Under the pieces are notes generated by a model. It ran no database searches. It saw only the letters and a list, made by a program, of their open reading frames with translations, and was not told the DNA's origin. A DNA stretch of 64,000 nt from an uncultured Serinicoccus sp. (GTDB lineage Bacteria > Actinomycetota > Actinomycetes > Actinomycetales > Dermatophilaceae), in assembly GCF_947500995.1 (NCBI RefSeq), contig NZ_CANMUA010000006.1, forward strand, positions 62,001 through 126,000, written 5' to 3'. Below, in pieces: positions 51,385-63,029 of this stretch. A program made the position numbers and the translations under genes. Position 1 is the stretch's first letter. Every line of letters begins with the position of its first letter.

Positions 51385-52807
51385 GGCGCTCCTCCTCGGT
51401 GGTGCGGTCGGTGCCAGGGTCGTCGCCGTCGCGGTGGCCGGCGGCGACGGTCACCGGTCGGGCCTGCTCGACGGCCGGCCGCGGCTCGACGAGCCGTTGG
51501 CCGGGCATGGGTGGGACGGGGTACCCGTCGGCGAACGGGTCGATCTCCTCGGGGACCTCCTGCGCCTCCTCGCGTGCCGCGGCACGACGCTGCGCGTAGC
51601 GGTCCCAGAGGAGGATACCGATGAGGACGAAGACGCCGATGCCGCCCAGGGTGAGCACGGTCACCCAGCGGCCCTCGCCGAAGTAGCCCTCCTGGGCGGA
51701 CCGGATGAGCATGACGGCGACGACCCACACCAGCGAGAGCGGGATGAGGATCTTCCAGCCCAGTGCCATGAACTGGTCGTAGCGCACCCGGGGCAGCGAG
51801 CCGCGGACCCAGACGTAGAAGAAGATGAAGCCCCACATCTTGGCGGTGAACCACAGCAGACCCCACCAGCCGGAGTCCAGGGCCCCGTCGAAGAGCACGT
51901 TGAGCGGCCACGGGGCGTGCCACCCGCCGAGGAAGAGCGTGGTGGCCAGCGCGGAGACGGTGAACATGTTGATGTACTCGCCGAGGAAGAACATGCCGAA
52001 CTTCATCGAGGAGTACTCGGTGTGGAACCCGCCGCCGAGCTCGCCCTCGCCCTCGGCGAGGTCGAAGGGCAGCCGGTTGGTCTCGCCGATCATCGTGATG
52101 ACGTAGACGACGAAGCTGAAGAAGAGCGGCACGATGTACCACAGCGGGATGCCCAGCACGGTGCTCTGCTGCTGCGCCTCGACGATCTGGCTGGTCGACA
52201 TCGAACCGGCGTAGAGGAACACGGCGACCAGGGACAGGCCCATGGCGATCTCGTAGGAGATGACCTGGGCGGTGGACCGCAGCCCGCCGAGCAGCGGGTA
52301 GGTCGAGCCCGAGGACCAGCCCGCCAGCACGAAGCCGTAGGCGGACACGCCGGCCACCGCGAGGACGAGCAGCACCGCGACCGGGGTGTCGGTCAGCTGC
52401 AGCGGGGTGGTGTGCCCGAACATCTGCACGTCCCCGCCCAGCGGGATGATGGCGAAGGAGACGAACGCCAGCGACGCGACGATGAGCGGCGCGGCGTAGA
52501 ACATCAGCCGGTCCGCGCCCTTGGGCGTGACGTCCTCCTTGAGGAACAGCTTGATGCCGTCGGCGGTGGTCTGCAGGATCCCGAGCGGGCCGAGCCGGTT
52601 GGGCCCGGGACGCTGCTGCATCCGCCCGATGACGCGCCGCTCGAACCAGATGACGATGACCACGGAGATCATGACGTAGACGAACAGCAGGAAGGCCTTG
52701 AAGAGCGAGAGCCACCACGGGGTGTCGCTGAAGTCGGCGGCCGGGAGGTCCTGCGTGACGAGCGGGACGCTCGTCAACACCTCGGGGTATGCCGTGAGCA
52801 GGCTCAT
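51377..52807 (-). CDS. nuoH: NADH-quinone oxidoreductase subunit H
   Basis: A 476-residue eight-TM subunit with [58 protein letters not shown] and [18 protein letters not shown] cytosolic C-terminal tail of about 90 residues ([17 protein letters not shown] ... TEEERRG) exceeds the usual length. It forms the quinone entry chamber with NuoB and NuoD. The ATG overlaps the nuoG stop by 4 nt. Confidence 0.95.
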   Translation of the reverse strand: MSLLTAYPEVLTSVPLVTQDLPAADFSDTPWWLSLFKAFLLFVYVMISVVIVIWFERRVIGRMQQRPGPNRLGPLGILQTTADGIKLFLKEDVTPKGADRLMFYAAPLIVASLAFVSFAIIPLGGDVQMFGHTTPLQLTDTPVAVLLVLAVAGVSAYGFVLAGWSSGSTYPLLGGLRSTAQVISYEIAMGLSLVAVFLYAGSMSTSQIVEAQQQSTVLGIPLWYIVPLFFSFVVYVITMIGETNRLPFDLAEGEGELGGGFHTEYSSMKFGMFFLGEYINMFTVSALATTLFLGGWHAPWPLNVLFDGALDSGWWGLLWFTAKMWGFIFFYVWVRGSLPRVRYDQFMALGWKILIPLSLVWVVAVMLIRSAQEGYFGEGRWVTVLTLGGIGVFVLIGILLWDRYAQRRAAAREEAQEVPEEIDPFADGYPVPPMPGQRLVEPRPAVEQARPVTVAAGHRDGDDPGTDRTTEEERRG

Positions 52808-55347
52808 GCCTCACCTCGCGCGGTCGGTCGTTCGGGTCCGGCGGTGCTGCCGGCGGACAGCGAGACCACGGCCCCGGCGTCCACCCCGAGGGTGGCCCGG
52901 ACCGTGCAGCCCGGGGAGTTGGTCGGCAGCCACACGACGCCGTCCTGCATGGCGGTCACCTCGACCGGCAGCTCCAGCGAGCCGGTGGTCGTGGAGACCC
53001 GCACCGTCCCGCCGGGGCCGACACCGGCGTCGGCGGCCGTGGCCGCGGACAGCCGGGCCACCGCCGTGGGCGCGGTGCCGGCCAGGAAGGGCTCCCCGTC
53101 CTGGAGGCGACCGGCGTCCAGCAGGTGGTGCCAGGTGGCGAGGACGGCCTCGCCGTCGGCGGGGCTGGCCGGACCGGCCGCGGCGACCGTCGGGGCGCTC
53201 GGCCGGGTGCCCGCCCACCGGTCCAGCCCGGTGAGCTCGTGGCGCACCTCGGTGACCGTGCCGGTGCCGAGGCGGACGCCGAGGGCGTCGGCGAGCCGGT
53301 CCAGGATGACGTGGTCGGAGCTGGCACCGCTGTCGATGGCCCGCTCGAAGGGCCGCAGCCGGCCCTCCCAGGTGACGTACGCACCGGCCTTCTCCTGCTG
53401 CGGCGCCACCGGGAGGATGACGTCGGCGTAGGCGTGCACCTCGCTCTCGCGGACCTCCAGGGAGACCACGAAGGCGCGCTCGAGCGCACGCCGGGCCAGG
53501 GCCGGGTCGGGCAGGTCGTCGATCTCGACGCCGCCGACCACCAGGGCGGCCAGCTCGCCGTCCGCGGCGGCCTGGAGGATCCCGGTCGCGTCCCGTCCGA
53601 CGGTGCCGGGCAGGGCGTCCACGCCCCACCGGTCGGCGACCTCGGCCACCGCGCCCGCGTCGCCGACCGGGCGCCCGCCCGGCAGCAGCCCGGGGAGGGC
53701 GCCGACGTCGACGGCACCCCGCTCGCCGGCGCGGCGGGGCACCCACGCCAGGGAGGCGCCGGTGGTGTGCGCGAGGGCCACGGCGGCCGACAGCGCCCCC
53801 GGGGTCGCGGCGAGCCGCTCCCCCACGAGGATGACCGAGCCGGCGGCCAGGGCGTCGGAGGCGGCGTGCACGGGGTTGACGTCCAGCGCCTCGACCGGGC
53901 CGTCGTCGGCCGTGCCGGGGCCGTCGCTGCGACGTCGGGCCAGCGCGTGCAGGACCTCCGCCTCGGTGCCCGGTGCGGAGGACAGCAGCATGCCGTCCAG
54001 CTTCTCCAGCCCACGGGTCGCGAACGGCGCGACCGCGAAGACCTGGGTGGCGTGCTTGCGCAGCCCCTTGCGCAGCCGCAGGAAGACGATGGGGCTCTCC
54101 TCCTCCGGCTCCAGCCCGACGAGCAGGACCGAGGGCGCGGCCTCGAGGTCGGCGTAGCTGACCTCGCGCTGCCCGGCGACGGCGGCGGCCAGGAAGTCGG
54201 CCTCCTCCGTGCTGTGCGGGCGGGAGCGGTGGTCGATGTCGTTGGTGCCGAGCGCGACCCGCGCCAGCTTGGCGTAGGCGTAGGCGTCCTCGACGCTCAC
54301 CCGGCCGCCGGGCAGCACGCCGACGCCGCCGGCCGCCCGCGAGCGGGCCAGCCCGGCCGCCGCGGCGGCATACGCGTCGCGCCAGGAGGCGACGGCGTAC
54401 TCGCCGTCGCTGCCGCGCACGACCGGGTCGTGCAGACGGTCCGGCAGGGTGGCGTAGGCGAAGGCCCACCGGCCCTTGTCGCAGTTCCACTCCTCGTTGA
54501 CCTGGGGGTCGTCGAGGGCCATGCGGCGCAGGACCTGACCGCGGCGGTGGTCGGTGCGCAGGGAGCAGCCGGAGGCGCAGTGCTCGCACACGCTCGGGGT
54601 GGAGACGAGGTCGAAGGGGCGGGACCGGAACCGGTAGGCCGCGCCGGTCAGCGCCCCCACCGGGCAGATCTGGACGGTGTTGCCGGAGAAGTAGCTCTCG
54701 AAGGGCTGCTCCTCGTAGATGCCGACCTGCTGCAGGGCCCCGCGCTCGATGAGCGCGATGAACGGGTCACCGGCGATCTGCTCGGAGAACCGCGTGCATC
54801 GGGCGCACAGGACGCACCGCTCACGGTCCAGCAGCACCTGGCTGGAGATGTTGACCGGCTTAGGGAAGGTCCGCTTGACGTCCTCGAAGCGCGAGGTGGG
54901 ACGGCCGTCGGACATCGCCTGGTTCTGCAGCGGGCACTCGCCGCCCTTGTCGCAGACGGGGCAGTCGAGGGGGTGGTTGACGAGCAGCAGCTCCATGACG
55001 CCGGTCTGCGCCTTGTCGGCGACCTCGGAAGTGTGCTGCGTGCGCACCACCATGCCGGGCGACACCGCGATGGTGCACGACGCCTGGGGCTTGGGCATGG
55101 GCTTGAGGTTGCCCTCGCGGTCCGGGGTGGACACGTCCACCAGGCACTGGCGGCAGGCCCCGACCGGCTCGAGCAGCGGGTGGTCGCAGAAGCGCGGGAT
55201 GTGGATCCCGACCTCCTCGGCGGCCCGGATGACCAGGGTGCCCTCCGGGACCGCGAGCTCCACGCCGTCGATGGTCACCTCCACCTTGGGCACGTCCTCC
55301 TCGGCCACCTCGTCGGGGATGGTCGGGTCACTGATCTCCACGCTCAT
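52804..55347 (-). CDS. nuoG: NADH-quinone oxidoreductase subunit G
   Basis: The 847-residue iron-sulfur subunit carries N1b (C54, C65, C68, C91), N5 (H125, C129, C132, C138), N4 (C178, C181, C184, C228) and the extra N7 site C254-x2-C257-x3-C261 with C289. The molybdopterin-oxidoreductase-like region follows (about 290-840). The presence of N7 ligands is a feature of some bacteria only. ATG 55347 overlaps the nuoF stop by 4 nt; the longer open frames here are shadows. Confidence 0.94.
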   Translation of the reverse strand: MSVEISDPTIPDEVAEEDVPKVEVTIDGVELAVPEGTLVIRAAEEVGIHIPRFCDHPLLEPVGACRQCLVDVSTPDREGNLKPMPKPQASCTIAVSPGMVVRTQHTSEVADKAQTGVMELLLVNHPLDCPVCDKGGECPLQNQAMSDGRPTSRFEDVKRTFPKPVNISSQVLLDRERCVLCARCTRFSEQIAGDPFIALIERGALQQVGIYEEQPFESYFSGNTVQICPVGALTGAAYRFRSRPFDLVSTPSVCEHCASGCSLRTDHRRGQVLRRMALDDPQVNEEWNCDKGRWAFAYATLPDRLHDPVVRGSDGEYAVASWRDAYAAAAAGLARSRAAGGVGVLPGGRVSVEDAYAYAKLARVALGTNDIDHRSRPHSTEEADFLAAAVAGQREVSYADLEAAPSVLLVGLEPEEESPIVFLRLRKGLRKHATQVFAVAPFATRGLEKLDGMLLSSAPGTEAEVLHALARRRSDGPGTADDGPVEALDVNPVHAASDALAAGSVILVGERLAATPGALSAAVALAHTTGASLAWVPRRAGERGAVDVGALPGLLPGGRPVGDAGAVAEVADRWGVDALPGTVGRDATGILQAAADGELAALVVGGVEIDDLPDPALARRALERAFVVSLEVRESEVHAYADVILPVAPQQEKAGAYVTWEGRLRPFERAIDSGASSDHVILDRLADALGVRLGTGTVTEVRHELTGLDRWAGTRPSAPTVAAAGPASPADGEAVLATWHHLLDAGRLQDGEPFLAGTAPTAVARLSAATAADAGVGPGGTVRVSTTTGSLELPVEVTAMQDGVVWLPTNSPGCTVRATLGVDAGAVVSLSAGSTAGPERPTARGEA

Positions 55348-56657
55348 GCGGGCTGGCTCTCCTTCGCGAAGAGGGTGTTGCGCCCCGCCGGGAAGGTCTC
55401 CTGCCAGGGCGTGTGCATGGCCTCCTCGAACTCCTCCCGGAAGTACTGGATGGCCGAGGTGATGGGGCTGGTGGCGCCGTCCCCGAGGGCGCAGAAGCTG
55501 CGGCCGAGGATGTTGTCGCAGATGTCGTCCAGCTTCTCGATGTCGCCCGGGCGACCCCGACCGGCCTCGAGCCGCTCCAGGATCTGCTTGAGCCAGAAGG
55601 TGCCCTCCCGGCACGGCGTGCACTTGCCGCACGACTCGTGCGCGTAGAAGTCGGTCCAGCGCGAGACCGCCCGCACCACGGAGACCGTCTCGTCGAAGAT
55701 CTGCAGCGCGCGGGTGCCCAGCATCGAGCCCTCGGCGGCCACCGACTCGAAGTCCAGGGGCACGTCGAGGTGGGCGTCGGTGAAGATCGGGGTCGAGGAC
55801 CCGCCGGGGGTCCAGAACTTCAGCTTCTTGCCCCCGCGCATGCCGCCGGCCATCTCCAGGAGCTCGCGCAGGGTGATGCCGAGCGGGGCCTCGTACTGGC
55901 CGGGGCGCTCCACGTGGCCCGAGAGGCTGAACAGCCCGTAGCCCTGGGACTTCTCGGTCCCCATCCCGGCGAACCAGTCGGCGCCGTGCATGACGATCGA
56001 GGGCACCGAGGCGATGGACTCGACGTTGTTGACCACGGTCGGTCGGGCGTAGAGGCCGGCGACCGCGGGGAAGGGCGGCTTGAGGCGGGGCTGGCCGCGG
56101 CGTCCCTCGAGCGAGTCGAGCAGCGCCGTCTCCTCGCCGCAGATGTAGGCCCCGGCCCCGGCGTGGACGGTGATGTCGAGGTCGAACCCGGACCCGAGGA
56201 TGTCCTTGCCGAGGTAGCCCGCGGCATACGCCTCCTCCACCGCCCGCATGAGGCGGCGGTAGACGTGGACGATCTCGCCGCGGACGTAGATGAAGGCGTG
56301 GTGGCAGTCGATCGCGAACGAGGTGATGATCATCCCCTCGATGAGGAACTGCGGGGCCGCCATCATGAGCGGGGTGTCCTTGCAGGTGCCCGGCTCGGAC
56401 TCGTCGGCGTTGACGACGAGGTAGCGGGGGCCGCCGTCCGGCGGGGGCAGGAAGCCCCACTTCATGCCGGTGGGGAAGCCGGCGCCACCACGTCCGCGCA
56501 GGCCGGACTCCTTGGCGGCGGCGACGAGGTCGGCCGCGTCACCGGCGAGGGCGGTGCGCAGCGCGCGGTAGCCGTCGTGCTGCTCGTAGGTCTCCAGGGT
56601 CCAGGACCGCTCGGCGTCCCAGAACTCGGACAGGATCGGGGTCAGCTGCGTGCTCAC
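55344..56657 (-). CDS. nuoF: NADH-quinone oxidoreductase subunit F
   Basis: The 437-residue flavoprotein binds NADH and [19 protein letters not shown] (about 53-67), [15 protein letters not shown], and [15 protein letters not shown]. The N3 cluster ligands are [12 protein letters not shown] (about 341-348) plus a cysteine in SFCALGDGA. It is the electron-entry subunit missing from the second nuo set. GTG 56657 overlaps the nuoE stop by 4 nt. Confidence 0.95.
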   Translation of the reverse strand: MSTQLTPILSEFWDAERSWTLETYEQHDGYRALRTALAGDAADLVAAAKESGLRGRGGAGFPTGMKWGFLPPPDGGPRYLVVNADESEPGTCKDTPLMMAAPQFLIEGMIITSFAIDCHHAFIYVRGEIVHVYRRLMRAVEEAYAAGYLGKDILGSGFDLDITVHAGAGAYICGEETALLDSLEGRRGQPRLKPPFPAVAGLYARPTVVNNVESIASVPSIVMHGADWFAGMGTEKSQGYGLFSLSGHVERPGQYEAPLGITLRELLEMAGGMRGGKKLKFWTPGGSSTPIFTDAHLDVPLDFESVAAEGSMLGTRALQIFDETVSVVRAVSRWTDFYAHESCGKCTPCREGTFWLKQILERLEAGRGRPGDIEKLDDICDNILGRSFCALGDGATSPITSAIQYFREEFEEAMHTPWQETFPAGRNTLFAKESQPA

Positions 56658-57597
56658 CGCTCGTCTCCCTTCGTCTCGTCGACGTCCTTGACGCCCTCGG
56701 AGGTGGGCACCTCGTCGGGCTCGTTGGCATCGGCGTCGACCGAGCCGTACTGGCCCTGCGCCCTGCCGCCGGCCTGTCCCTCCGGGGTGGCCTCGGTGTC
56801 GGTCCCGGAGTCGGGACGTGGTGCGGTCCAGCCCTTCTCCTTGGCGAGCAGGGTGCCCCGCAGCGAGGCCGTCCCCGCGCCGGGTCCCTCGTCGGCCAGG
56901 CCGTCGGGGAAGCCGGCCAGCACCCGGCTGACCTGCTTGAAGGTGCACACGCGGGACGGCCCGCGGGTCGGGGTCACCGGCTCGCCGGCGCGCAGCCGGT
57001 CGGTGAGCTCCTTGGTGCTCTCCGGGGTCTGGTCGTCGAAGAACTCCCAGTTGACCATGACCACGGGGGCGTAGTCGCAGGCCGCGTTGCACTCGACCCG
57101 CTCCAGGGTGATCCGACCGTCCTCGGTGGTCTCGTCGTGACCGATCCCGAGGTGCTCGCTCACCTCGTCGAAGATCTGGTCGCCGCCCATGACGGCGCAC
57201 AGGGTGTTGGTGCACACCCCGACGGTGTACTCCCCGTTGGGGTGCCGCTTGTACTGGGTGTAGAACGTCGCGACCCCGCTCACCTCGGCGGTGGTGAGGT
57301 CGAGCAGCTCGGCGCACAGCCGCACCCCCCGGCCGGTGACGTAGCCGTCCACCGACTGCACGAGGTGCAGCAGCGGCAGCAGGGCCGAGCGCTTCTGCGG
57401 GTAGCGGGCGATGACCTGCTCGCCGTCGGCGACGAGCTGGGCCAGCACGTCCTCGGGGTAGGGCTCCTCCGAGGCGTGCAGCGGGGTGTGGTGGTGCAGG
57501 GGTCCGTCGTCGGAGTGGCCGGGCACGCTGTGGTGCACCCGACGCTCGCTCGCCTCGTCCAGCTGGCTGCGCATGTCCTCGCGCTCGTGCGTCCCAC

Positions 57598-57601
<4 letters not shown>
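56654..57601 (-). CDS. nuoE: NADH-quinone oxidoreductase subunit E
   Basis: The 315-residue [2Fe-2S] subunit has ligands C130, C135 (CTNTLC) and C171, C175 (CNAACDYAP) in a thioredoxin-like fold. About 110 C-terminal residues beyond the fold ([13 protein letters not shown] ... [10 protein letters not shown]) are a low-complexity acidic extension, and the first 45 residues are His-rich. ATG 57601 overlaps the nuoD stop by 4 nt. Confidence 0.94.
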
Positions 57602-59015
<1,414 letters not shown>

Positions 59016-59016
<1 letters not shown>

Positions 59017-59846
59017 CAGGTGTAGCTCCTGCGCTGGTCGGGGGCCGGGATGGTGGCACCCTTGTACTCGACGGGGATGCCGCCCAGCGGGTAGTCCTTG
59101 CGCTGCGGGTGGCCGGGCCAGTCGTCCGGCATGAGGATCCGGGTCAGGCCGGGGTGGCCCTCGAAGACGATCCCGAACATGTCCCAGGTCTCGCGCTCGT
59201 GCCAGTCGTTGGTCGGGTAGGTGGCGACGATCGAGGGGATGCGCGGGTCGTCGTCGGGGCAGGTGACCTCCAGGCGGACCCGGCGCACGCCGTGGGTGAT
59301 CGACTGGAAGTGGTAGACCGCGTGCAGCTCGGCACCGGTCTGCTGCGGCCAGTGCACGCCCGAGACCCCGGTGCACACCTCGAAGCGCAGCCGCGGGTCG
59401 TCGCGCAGCGGGCGCACCAGCGCCTGCAGGTGGTCGCGGTGCACGTGCAGCGTCAGCTCGCCGCGGTCCACCACCACCCGCTCCAGACCGGCGGCGAAGG
59501 CCTCGGGCGCCGCGGCCTCGAGGGCGTCGACCACCTCGTCGAAGTAGGAGCCGTAGGGACGCTGCGCGGCCCCCGGCATGAGGACGGGCACGTCCAGCCC
59601 GCCGTAGCCCGAGGTGTCGTTGCCCAGGGACCCGCCGAACATCCCCTTCTTGCGGGCGACCTGGACCGGCTCGCGGTCCTCGGCACGGCGCTCGGCCGGG
59701 ACCGAGCCGCCACCGCTCTCCTGCGCGTGGGTGGGGCTGACCTTCTGGTCCTCGGTGCGCTCCGGTGCGTTGACCGGGTCCTGCGTGGTCTCGTGCACCA
59801 CCGGCTGCTTGTCCGGGGTCTCCGGACCGCTGCTCCGCCCGCTCAC
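59016..59846 (-). CDS. nuoC: NADH-quinone oxidoreductase subunit C
   Basis: The 276-residue subunit has the 30-kDa signature [19 protein letters not shown] and [21 protein letters not shown]. The first 70 residues are an acidic, low-complexity extension. GTG 59846 overlaps the nuoB stop by 4 nt; the longer ORF upstream is nuoB read in another frame. Compare the diverged nuoC-like gene at 20.3 kb. Confidence 0.94.
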
Positions 59847-60397
59847 GCCAGCAGCCCCTTCATCTCGCTGGTCGGCATCGCCTTCATGGCGGCCGACTCG
59901 GCCGCGCGGGCGGCCTCCTCGCGGTTGACCGAGAACTTGAACTCCCGGATCTGCTTGTGCAGCTCGAGGACCGCGTTGAGCAGCATCTCGGGCCGCGGCG
60001 GGCAGCCGGGAAGGTAGACGTCGACGGGGACGATGTGGTCGACCCCCTGGACGATGGCGTAGTTGTTGAACATGCCGCCGGAGCTGGCGCAGACGCCCAT
60101 GGAGATGACCCACTTGGGGTTGGGCATCTGGTCGTAGACCTGCCGCACGACGGGGGCCATCTTCTGGGACACCCGGCCGGCGACGATCATGAGGTCGGCC
60201 TGCCGCGGGGTGGCGGCGAAGCGCTCCATGCCGAAGCGGGCGATGTCGTAGTCGGGCGTGCCCACGGCCATCATCTCGATGGCGCAGCAGGCGAGCCCGA
60301 AGGTGGCGGGCCACACGGAGTACTGGCGGAGGTGACCGGCCAGCCCCTCGACCGTGGTCAGCATGATCCCGCCGGGGATCTTGTCCTCGAGTCCCAT
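59843..60397 (-). CDS. nuoB: NADH-quinone oxidoreductase subunit B
   Basis: The 184-residue N2 subunit has ligands C37, C38, C103 and C132. [26 protein letters not shown] and [15 protein letters not shown] are typical. It lies 23 bp after nuoA. The C-terminal tail [17 protein letters not shown] is helical and species-specific. Confidence 0.96.
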   Translation of the reverse strand: MGLEDKIPGGIMLTTVEGLAGHLRQYSVWPATFGLACCAIEMMAVGTPDYDIARFGMERFAATPRQADLMIVAGRVSQKMAPVVRQVYDQMPNPKWVISMGVCASSGGMFNNYAIVQGVDHIVPVDVYLPGCPPRPEMLLNAVLELHKQIREFKFSVNREEAARAAESAAMKAMPTSEMKGLLA

Positions 60398-60420
60398 CGT
60401 TCAGCTCACTTCCCTCGTGC

Positions 60421-60786
60421 TCAGTCCCATTCGAGGCCGCCCCTGCTCCACTCGTAGACGAAGGGCACCGACACCACCACCAGGAAGAGCAGCATGGCCA
60501 GGACGGAGAAGAGCCCCACCTGGTCGAACGCCACCGCGAAGGGGTAGAGGAAGAGCACCTCGACGTCGAAGACGATGAAGAGCATCGCGGTCAGGTAGTA
60601 CTTCACCGGCACACGGCCACCCTCGTGGGCCTGCGGCGTCGGCTGGATCCCGCACTCGTAGGCCTCGGCCTTGGCGCGGTTGTAGGTCGTCCGCCCCAGC
60701 AGGGCACCCCCGAAGACCGACCCGAAGGCGAACAGGAGGCCGAACAGCAGGAAGAAGACGACCGGCAGGTACGGGTGGTAGTCCAT
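60421..60786 (-). CDS. nuoA: NADH-quinone oxidoreductase subunit A
   Basis: The 121-residue three-TM subunit contains [17 protein letters not shown] with the loop Cys, and [18 protein letters not shown] with the conserved D-V-E. ATG 60786 has AAGGAG 11 nt upstream; an in-frame GTG at 60798 sits on the RBS and is less likely. It is the first gene of the nuo operon; a TAGGAT box at 60850-60855 may be its promoter, giving a leader of about 57 nt. Confidence 0.95.
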   Translation of the reverse strand: MDYHPYLPVVFFLLFGLLFAFGSVFGGALLGRTTYNRAKAEAYECGIQPTPQAHEGGRVPVKYYLTAMLFIVFDVEVLFLYPFAVAFDQVGLFSVLAMLLFLVVVSVPFVYEWSRGGLEWD

Positions 60787-60849
60787 CAGAGCCAGCACTC
60801 CTTTCGAGAGATGCCCGGCGTCGGGCTCGCCAGGGTCGCGCGCGTTCCA

Positions 60850-60855
60850 ATCCTA
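60850..60855 (-). promoter_or_regulatory. Candidate -10 box of the nuoA-N operon
   Basis: TAGGAT, read on the minus strand, lies about 64 bp before the nuoA ATG in the 85-bp gap between menJ and nuoA. No convincing -35 hexamer is present at 17-18 bp. The same hexamer forms the -10 region of several other genes in the window. Confidence 0.4.
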
Positions 60856-60871
60856 GGGGTGGACGTGGCCG

Positions 60872-62206
60872 TCATGCCGCAGGGGTCATCCGGCTCAGCG
60901 CGTTGATCACCCGGTCGTCCATCCCGCCGCCGCGCTCCTGCGGCAGGTTGGCCATGATCTTGAGGAGCAGGCGCATGAGGGAGCGCCGCGGCAGACCGTA
61001 CCGCACCGCCAGGCGCATGACCTCCGGCTTGCCGATGAGCGTGGCGAAGTGGCGGCCCAGGGTGTAGTAGCCGCCGAGCGAGGCCTTCATCGCCGCGGTG
61101 TAGGAGTGCAGCACCGCCTCGGTCTCCCCCGGGGTGGGCCGCACCAGCGCCGAGGCGATGACCTCGGCGGCGTGCCGGCCGGACTCCATCGCCTCGGCGA
61201 TGCCCTCGCCGTTGAACGGGTTGACCATGCCCCCGGCGTCGCCGACGAGCAGCAGACCGCGGTCGTAGAGCGGCTGGCGGTTGAAGCACATCGGCAGCGC
61301 CGCTCCCCGGATCGGCCCCTGCTGCGTCTCCTCCGAGAACGTCCAGTCCTCCGGCATCGTCGCGATCCACCGACGCATGACGTCGCGGTAGTCGAAGGTC
61401 CCGAACTCCTCGGCGGTGTCCAGGATGCCCAGCCCGACGTTGGCCGTCCCGTCGCCGACGGGGAAGATCCAGCCGTAGCCGGGCATGAGGACATCCCCAC
61501 GACCCTTCTCGGCGTCGTCCCCGCGCGCCCAGAGCTCGAGCCAGGACTCGAGGTAGGGGTCGGCGTGCCGGGGGGTCTCGAAGTAGGCGCGCACCGCGAC
61601 CCCCATCGGCCGGTCGTCGCGCTTGGGGCGGTCCATGGCCAGCGAGAGCCGGCTGGAGTTGCCGTCGGCGGCGACGACCACCCGGGAGCGGAACTCGCGG
61701 CGCTCGCCGGTGGGGCGGCCCTCCGGGCCCATGACCTTCGCGCGCACGCCGCAGATGTGGCCGCGCGCGTCCAGCACCGGCTCCTGCACGTTGACGCCCT
61801 CGAGCAGGCGGGCGCCGCGGGTCACGGCGTGCCCGGCGAGGATCTCGTCCAGGTCGTGCCGCGTCCGGACCAGACCGAAGCCCGGGAAGGTCTCGTTCGC
61901 CGGCCAGTCCAGCTCCAGCCGCATGCCCCCGCCGAGGATGCGCAGTCCGCGGGTGCGATGCCAGCCGTCGGCCTCGTTGATGGGCACGCCGAGGCTGATG
62001 AGCTCGCGCACGGCGCGCGGGGTGAGGCCGTCGCCGCAGATCTTGTCGCGGGGGAAGGTGGACTTCTCCAGGAGGAGGACGTCGAGCCCGTGGGCGGACA
62101 GGTATGCCGCAGCGCTGGCCCCTCCCGGCCCGGCTCCCACGACGATGACGTCGGCGGTCTCGACCTGCTCACTCACGCTGTACGCCTCGCTTGTGACAAC
62201 CTTCAC
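60872..62206 (-). CDS. menJ: Menaquinone reductase (geranylgeranyl-reductase family)
   Basis: A 444-residue FAD-dependent reductase that saturates one isoprene unit of menaquinone in mycobacteria (MenJ). Motifs: VIVVGAGPGGASAAAYLS (FAD-binding GxGxxG, near residues 20-37), KICGDGLTPRAVREL, VVVAADGNSSRLS, and LLVGDAGGMVNPFNGEGI. The GTG at 62206 has no RBS and an in-frame GTG at 62176 has GCGAGG upstream, so the true start may be the latter. A TAGACT box (62218-62223) lies upstream. It sits directly before nuoA, linking quinone modification to Complex I. Confidence 0.87.
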   Translation of the reverse strand: MKVVTSEAYSVSEQVETADVIVVGAGPGGASAAAYLSAHGLDVLLLEKSTFPRDKICGDGLTPRAVRELISLGVPINEADGWHRTRGLRILGGGMRLELDWPANETFPGFGLVRTRHDLDEILAGHAVTRGARLLEGVNVQEPVLDARGHICGVRAKVMGPEGRPTGERREFRSRVVVAADGNSSRLSLAMDRPKRDDRPMGVAVRAYFETPRHADPYLESWLELWARGDDAEKGRGDVLMPGYGWIFPVGDGTANVGLGILDTAEEFGTFDYRDVMRRWIATMPEDWTFSEETQQGPIRGAALPMCFNRQPLYDRGLLLVGDAGGMVNPFNGEGIAEAMESGRHAAEVIASALVRPTPGETEAVLHSYTAAMKASLGGYYTLGRHFATLIGKPEVMRLAVRYGLPRRSLMRLLLKIMANLPQERGGGMDDRVINALSRMTPAA

Positions 62207-62309
62207 GAACGCTGCCGAGTCTAGGCCCGGCCCTCACGCAGATCGGCCCAGGGGGGCCTGAGAGCGAATACGTCATACGACCCGCTCCAAATCCCGGGCG
62301 GGCGCCACC

Positions 62310-63029
62310 TCACCGCGCCAGGACGTCGGCGAGGCGCAGCGCGCGCCCATGCTGCTCGGCCAGCTCCGCGGACTGGGCGAGGAAGAGCTCGGCGCAGGCC
62401 AGCGCGTCGGTGAGCGCCGAGTGGGCTCGGTAGCGGGGCAGCCGGTAGTGCCTCCGGCAGGCGTCCAGCCGCAGCCGTCCGGAGGCCAGCTCCGGCGTCG
62501 GGACCCGCAGCATCCGCTGCGCCAGGGTCAGGGTGTCGACCACCTGGAGCGGGACGTCGGTGCCGTAGAGGCGGCGACAGGCCGCGGAGAGGAACGCCGT
62601 CTCGATCTGGGCGAAGTGCGCGAGCAGCACCCGGCGCACGGGCCGCGCATCCTCGGCCCCCTCGACGTCCCCGGTCCGCAGCGCCTCCAGCACCCCCGGC
62701 AGCACCAGGGCGAGGTCGGGGCGGTGCGCGAGCCGGTCGTCGGTCAGGCCGTGGTGGACCGCGGACTCCCCCACGGGTCCCTGCGGCCGGACCAGCTCGT
62801 GCCGGGCCCGCGCCAGGACGATCCTGCCGTGCACCACGGGCACGTGCCCGACGGAGAGGACCTCGTGGCGGCGCGGGTCGAGCCCGGTCGTCTCCAGGTC
62901 CAGCGCCAGCAGCTGCACCTGCGCCAGCGGGGTCCGGGGGTCCACGGCGGACGCGGCGGCCAGGTCGGCCAGGGCGGTGCCGGGCGTGGGACGAGCACGA
63001 CGACCGGGGAGCAGCTCGCGCAGGCCCAT
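62310..63029 (-). CDS. DnaQ-like 3'-5' exonuclease
   Basis: The 239-residue DEDDh nuclease has Exo I LALDLETTGLDP (D and E), Exo II LAHFAQIETAF, and Exo III HSALTDALACAELF (H and D). Similar proteins in actinobacteria are annotated as DNA polymerase III epsilon-like and act in DNA repair. ATG 63029 overlaps the DUF294-type gene stop by one base, so the two are translationally coupled. The 103 bp to menJ show no gene. Confidence 0.88.
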   Translation of the reverse strand: MGLRELLPGRRARPTPGTALADLAAASAVDPRTPLAQVQLLALDLETTGLDPRRHEVLSVGHVPVVHGRIVLARARHELVRPQGPVGESAVHHGLTDDRLAHRPDLALVLPGVLEALRTGDVEGAEDARPVRRVLLAHFAQIETAFLSAACRRLYGTDVPLQVVDTLTLAQRMLRVPTPELASGRLRLDACRRHYRLPRYRAHSALTDALACAELFLAQSAELAEQHGRALRLADVLAR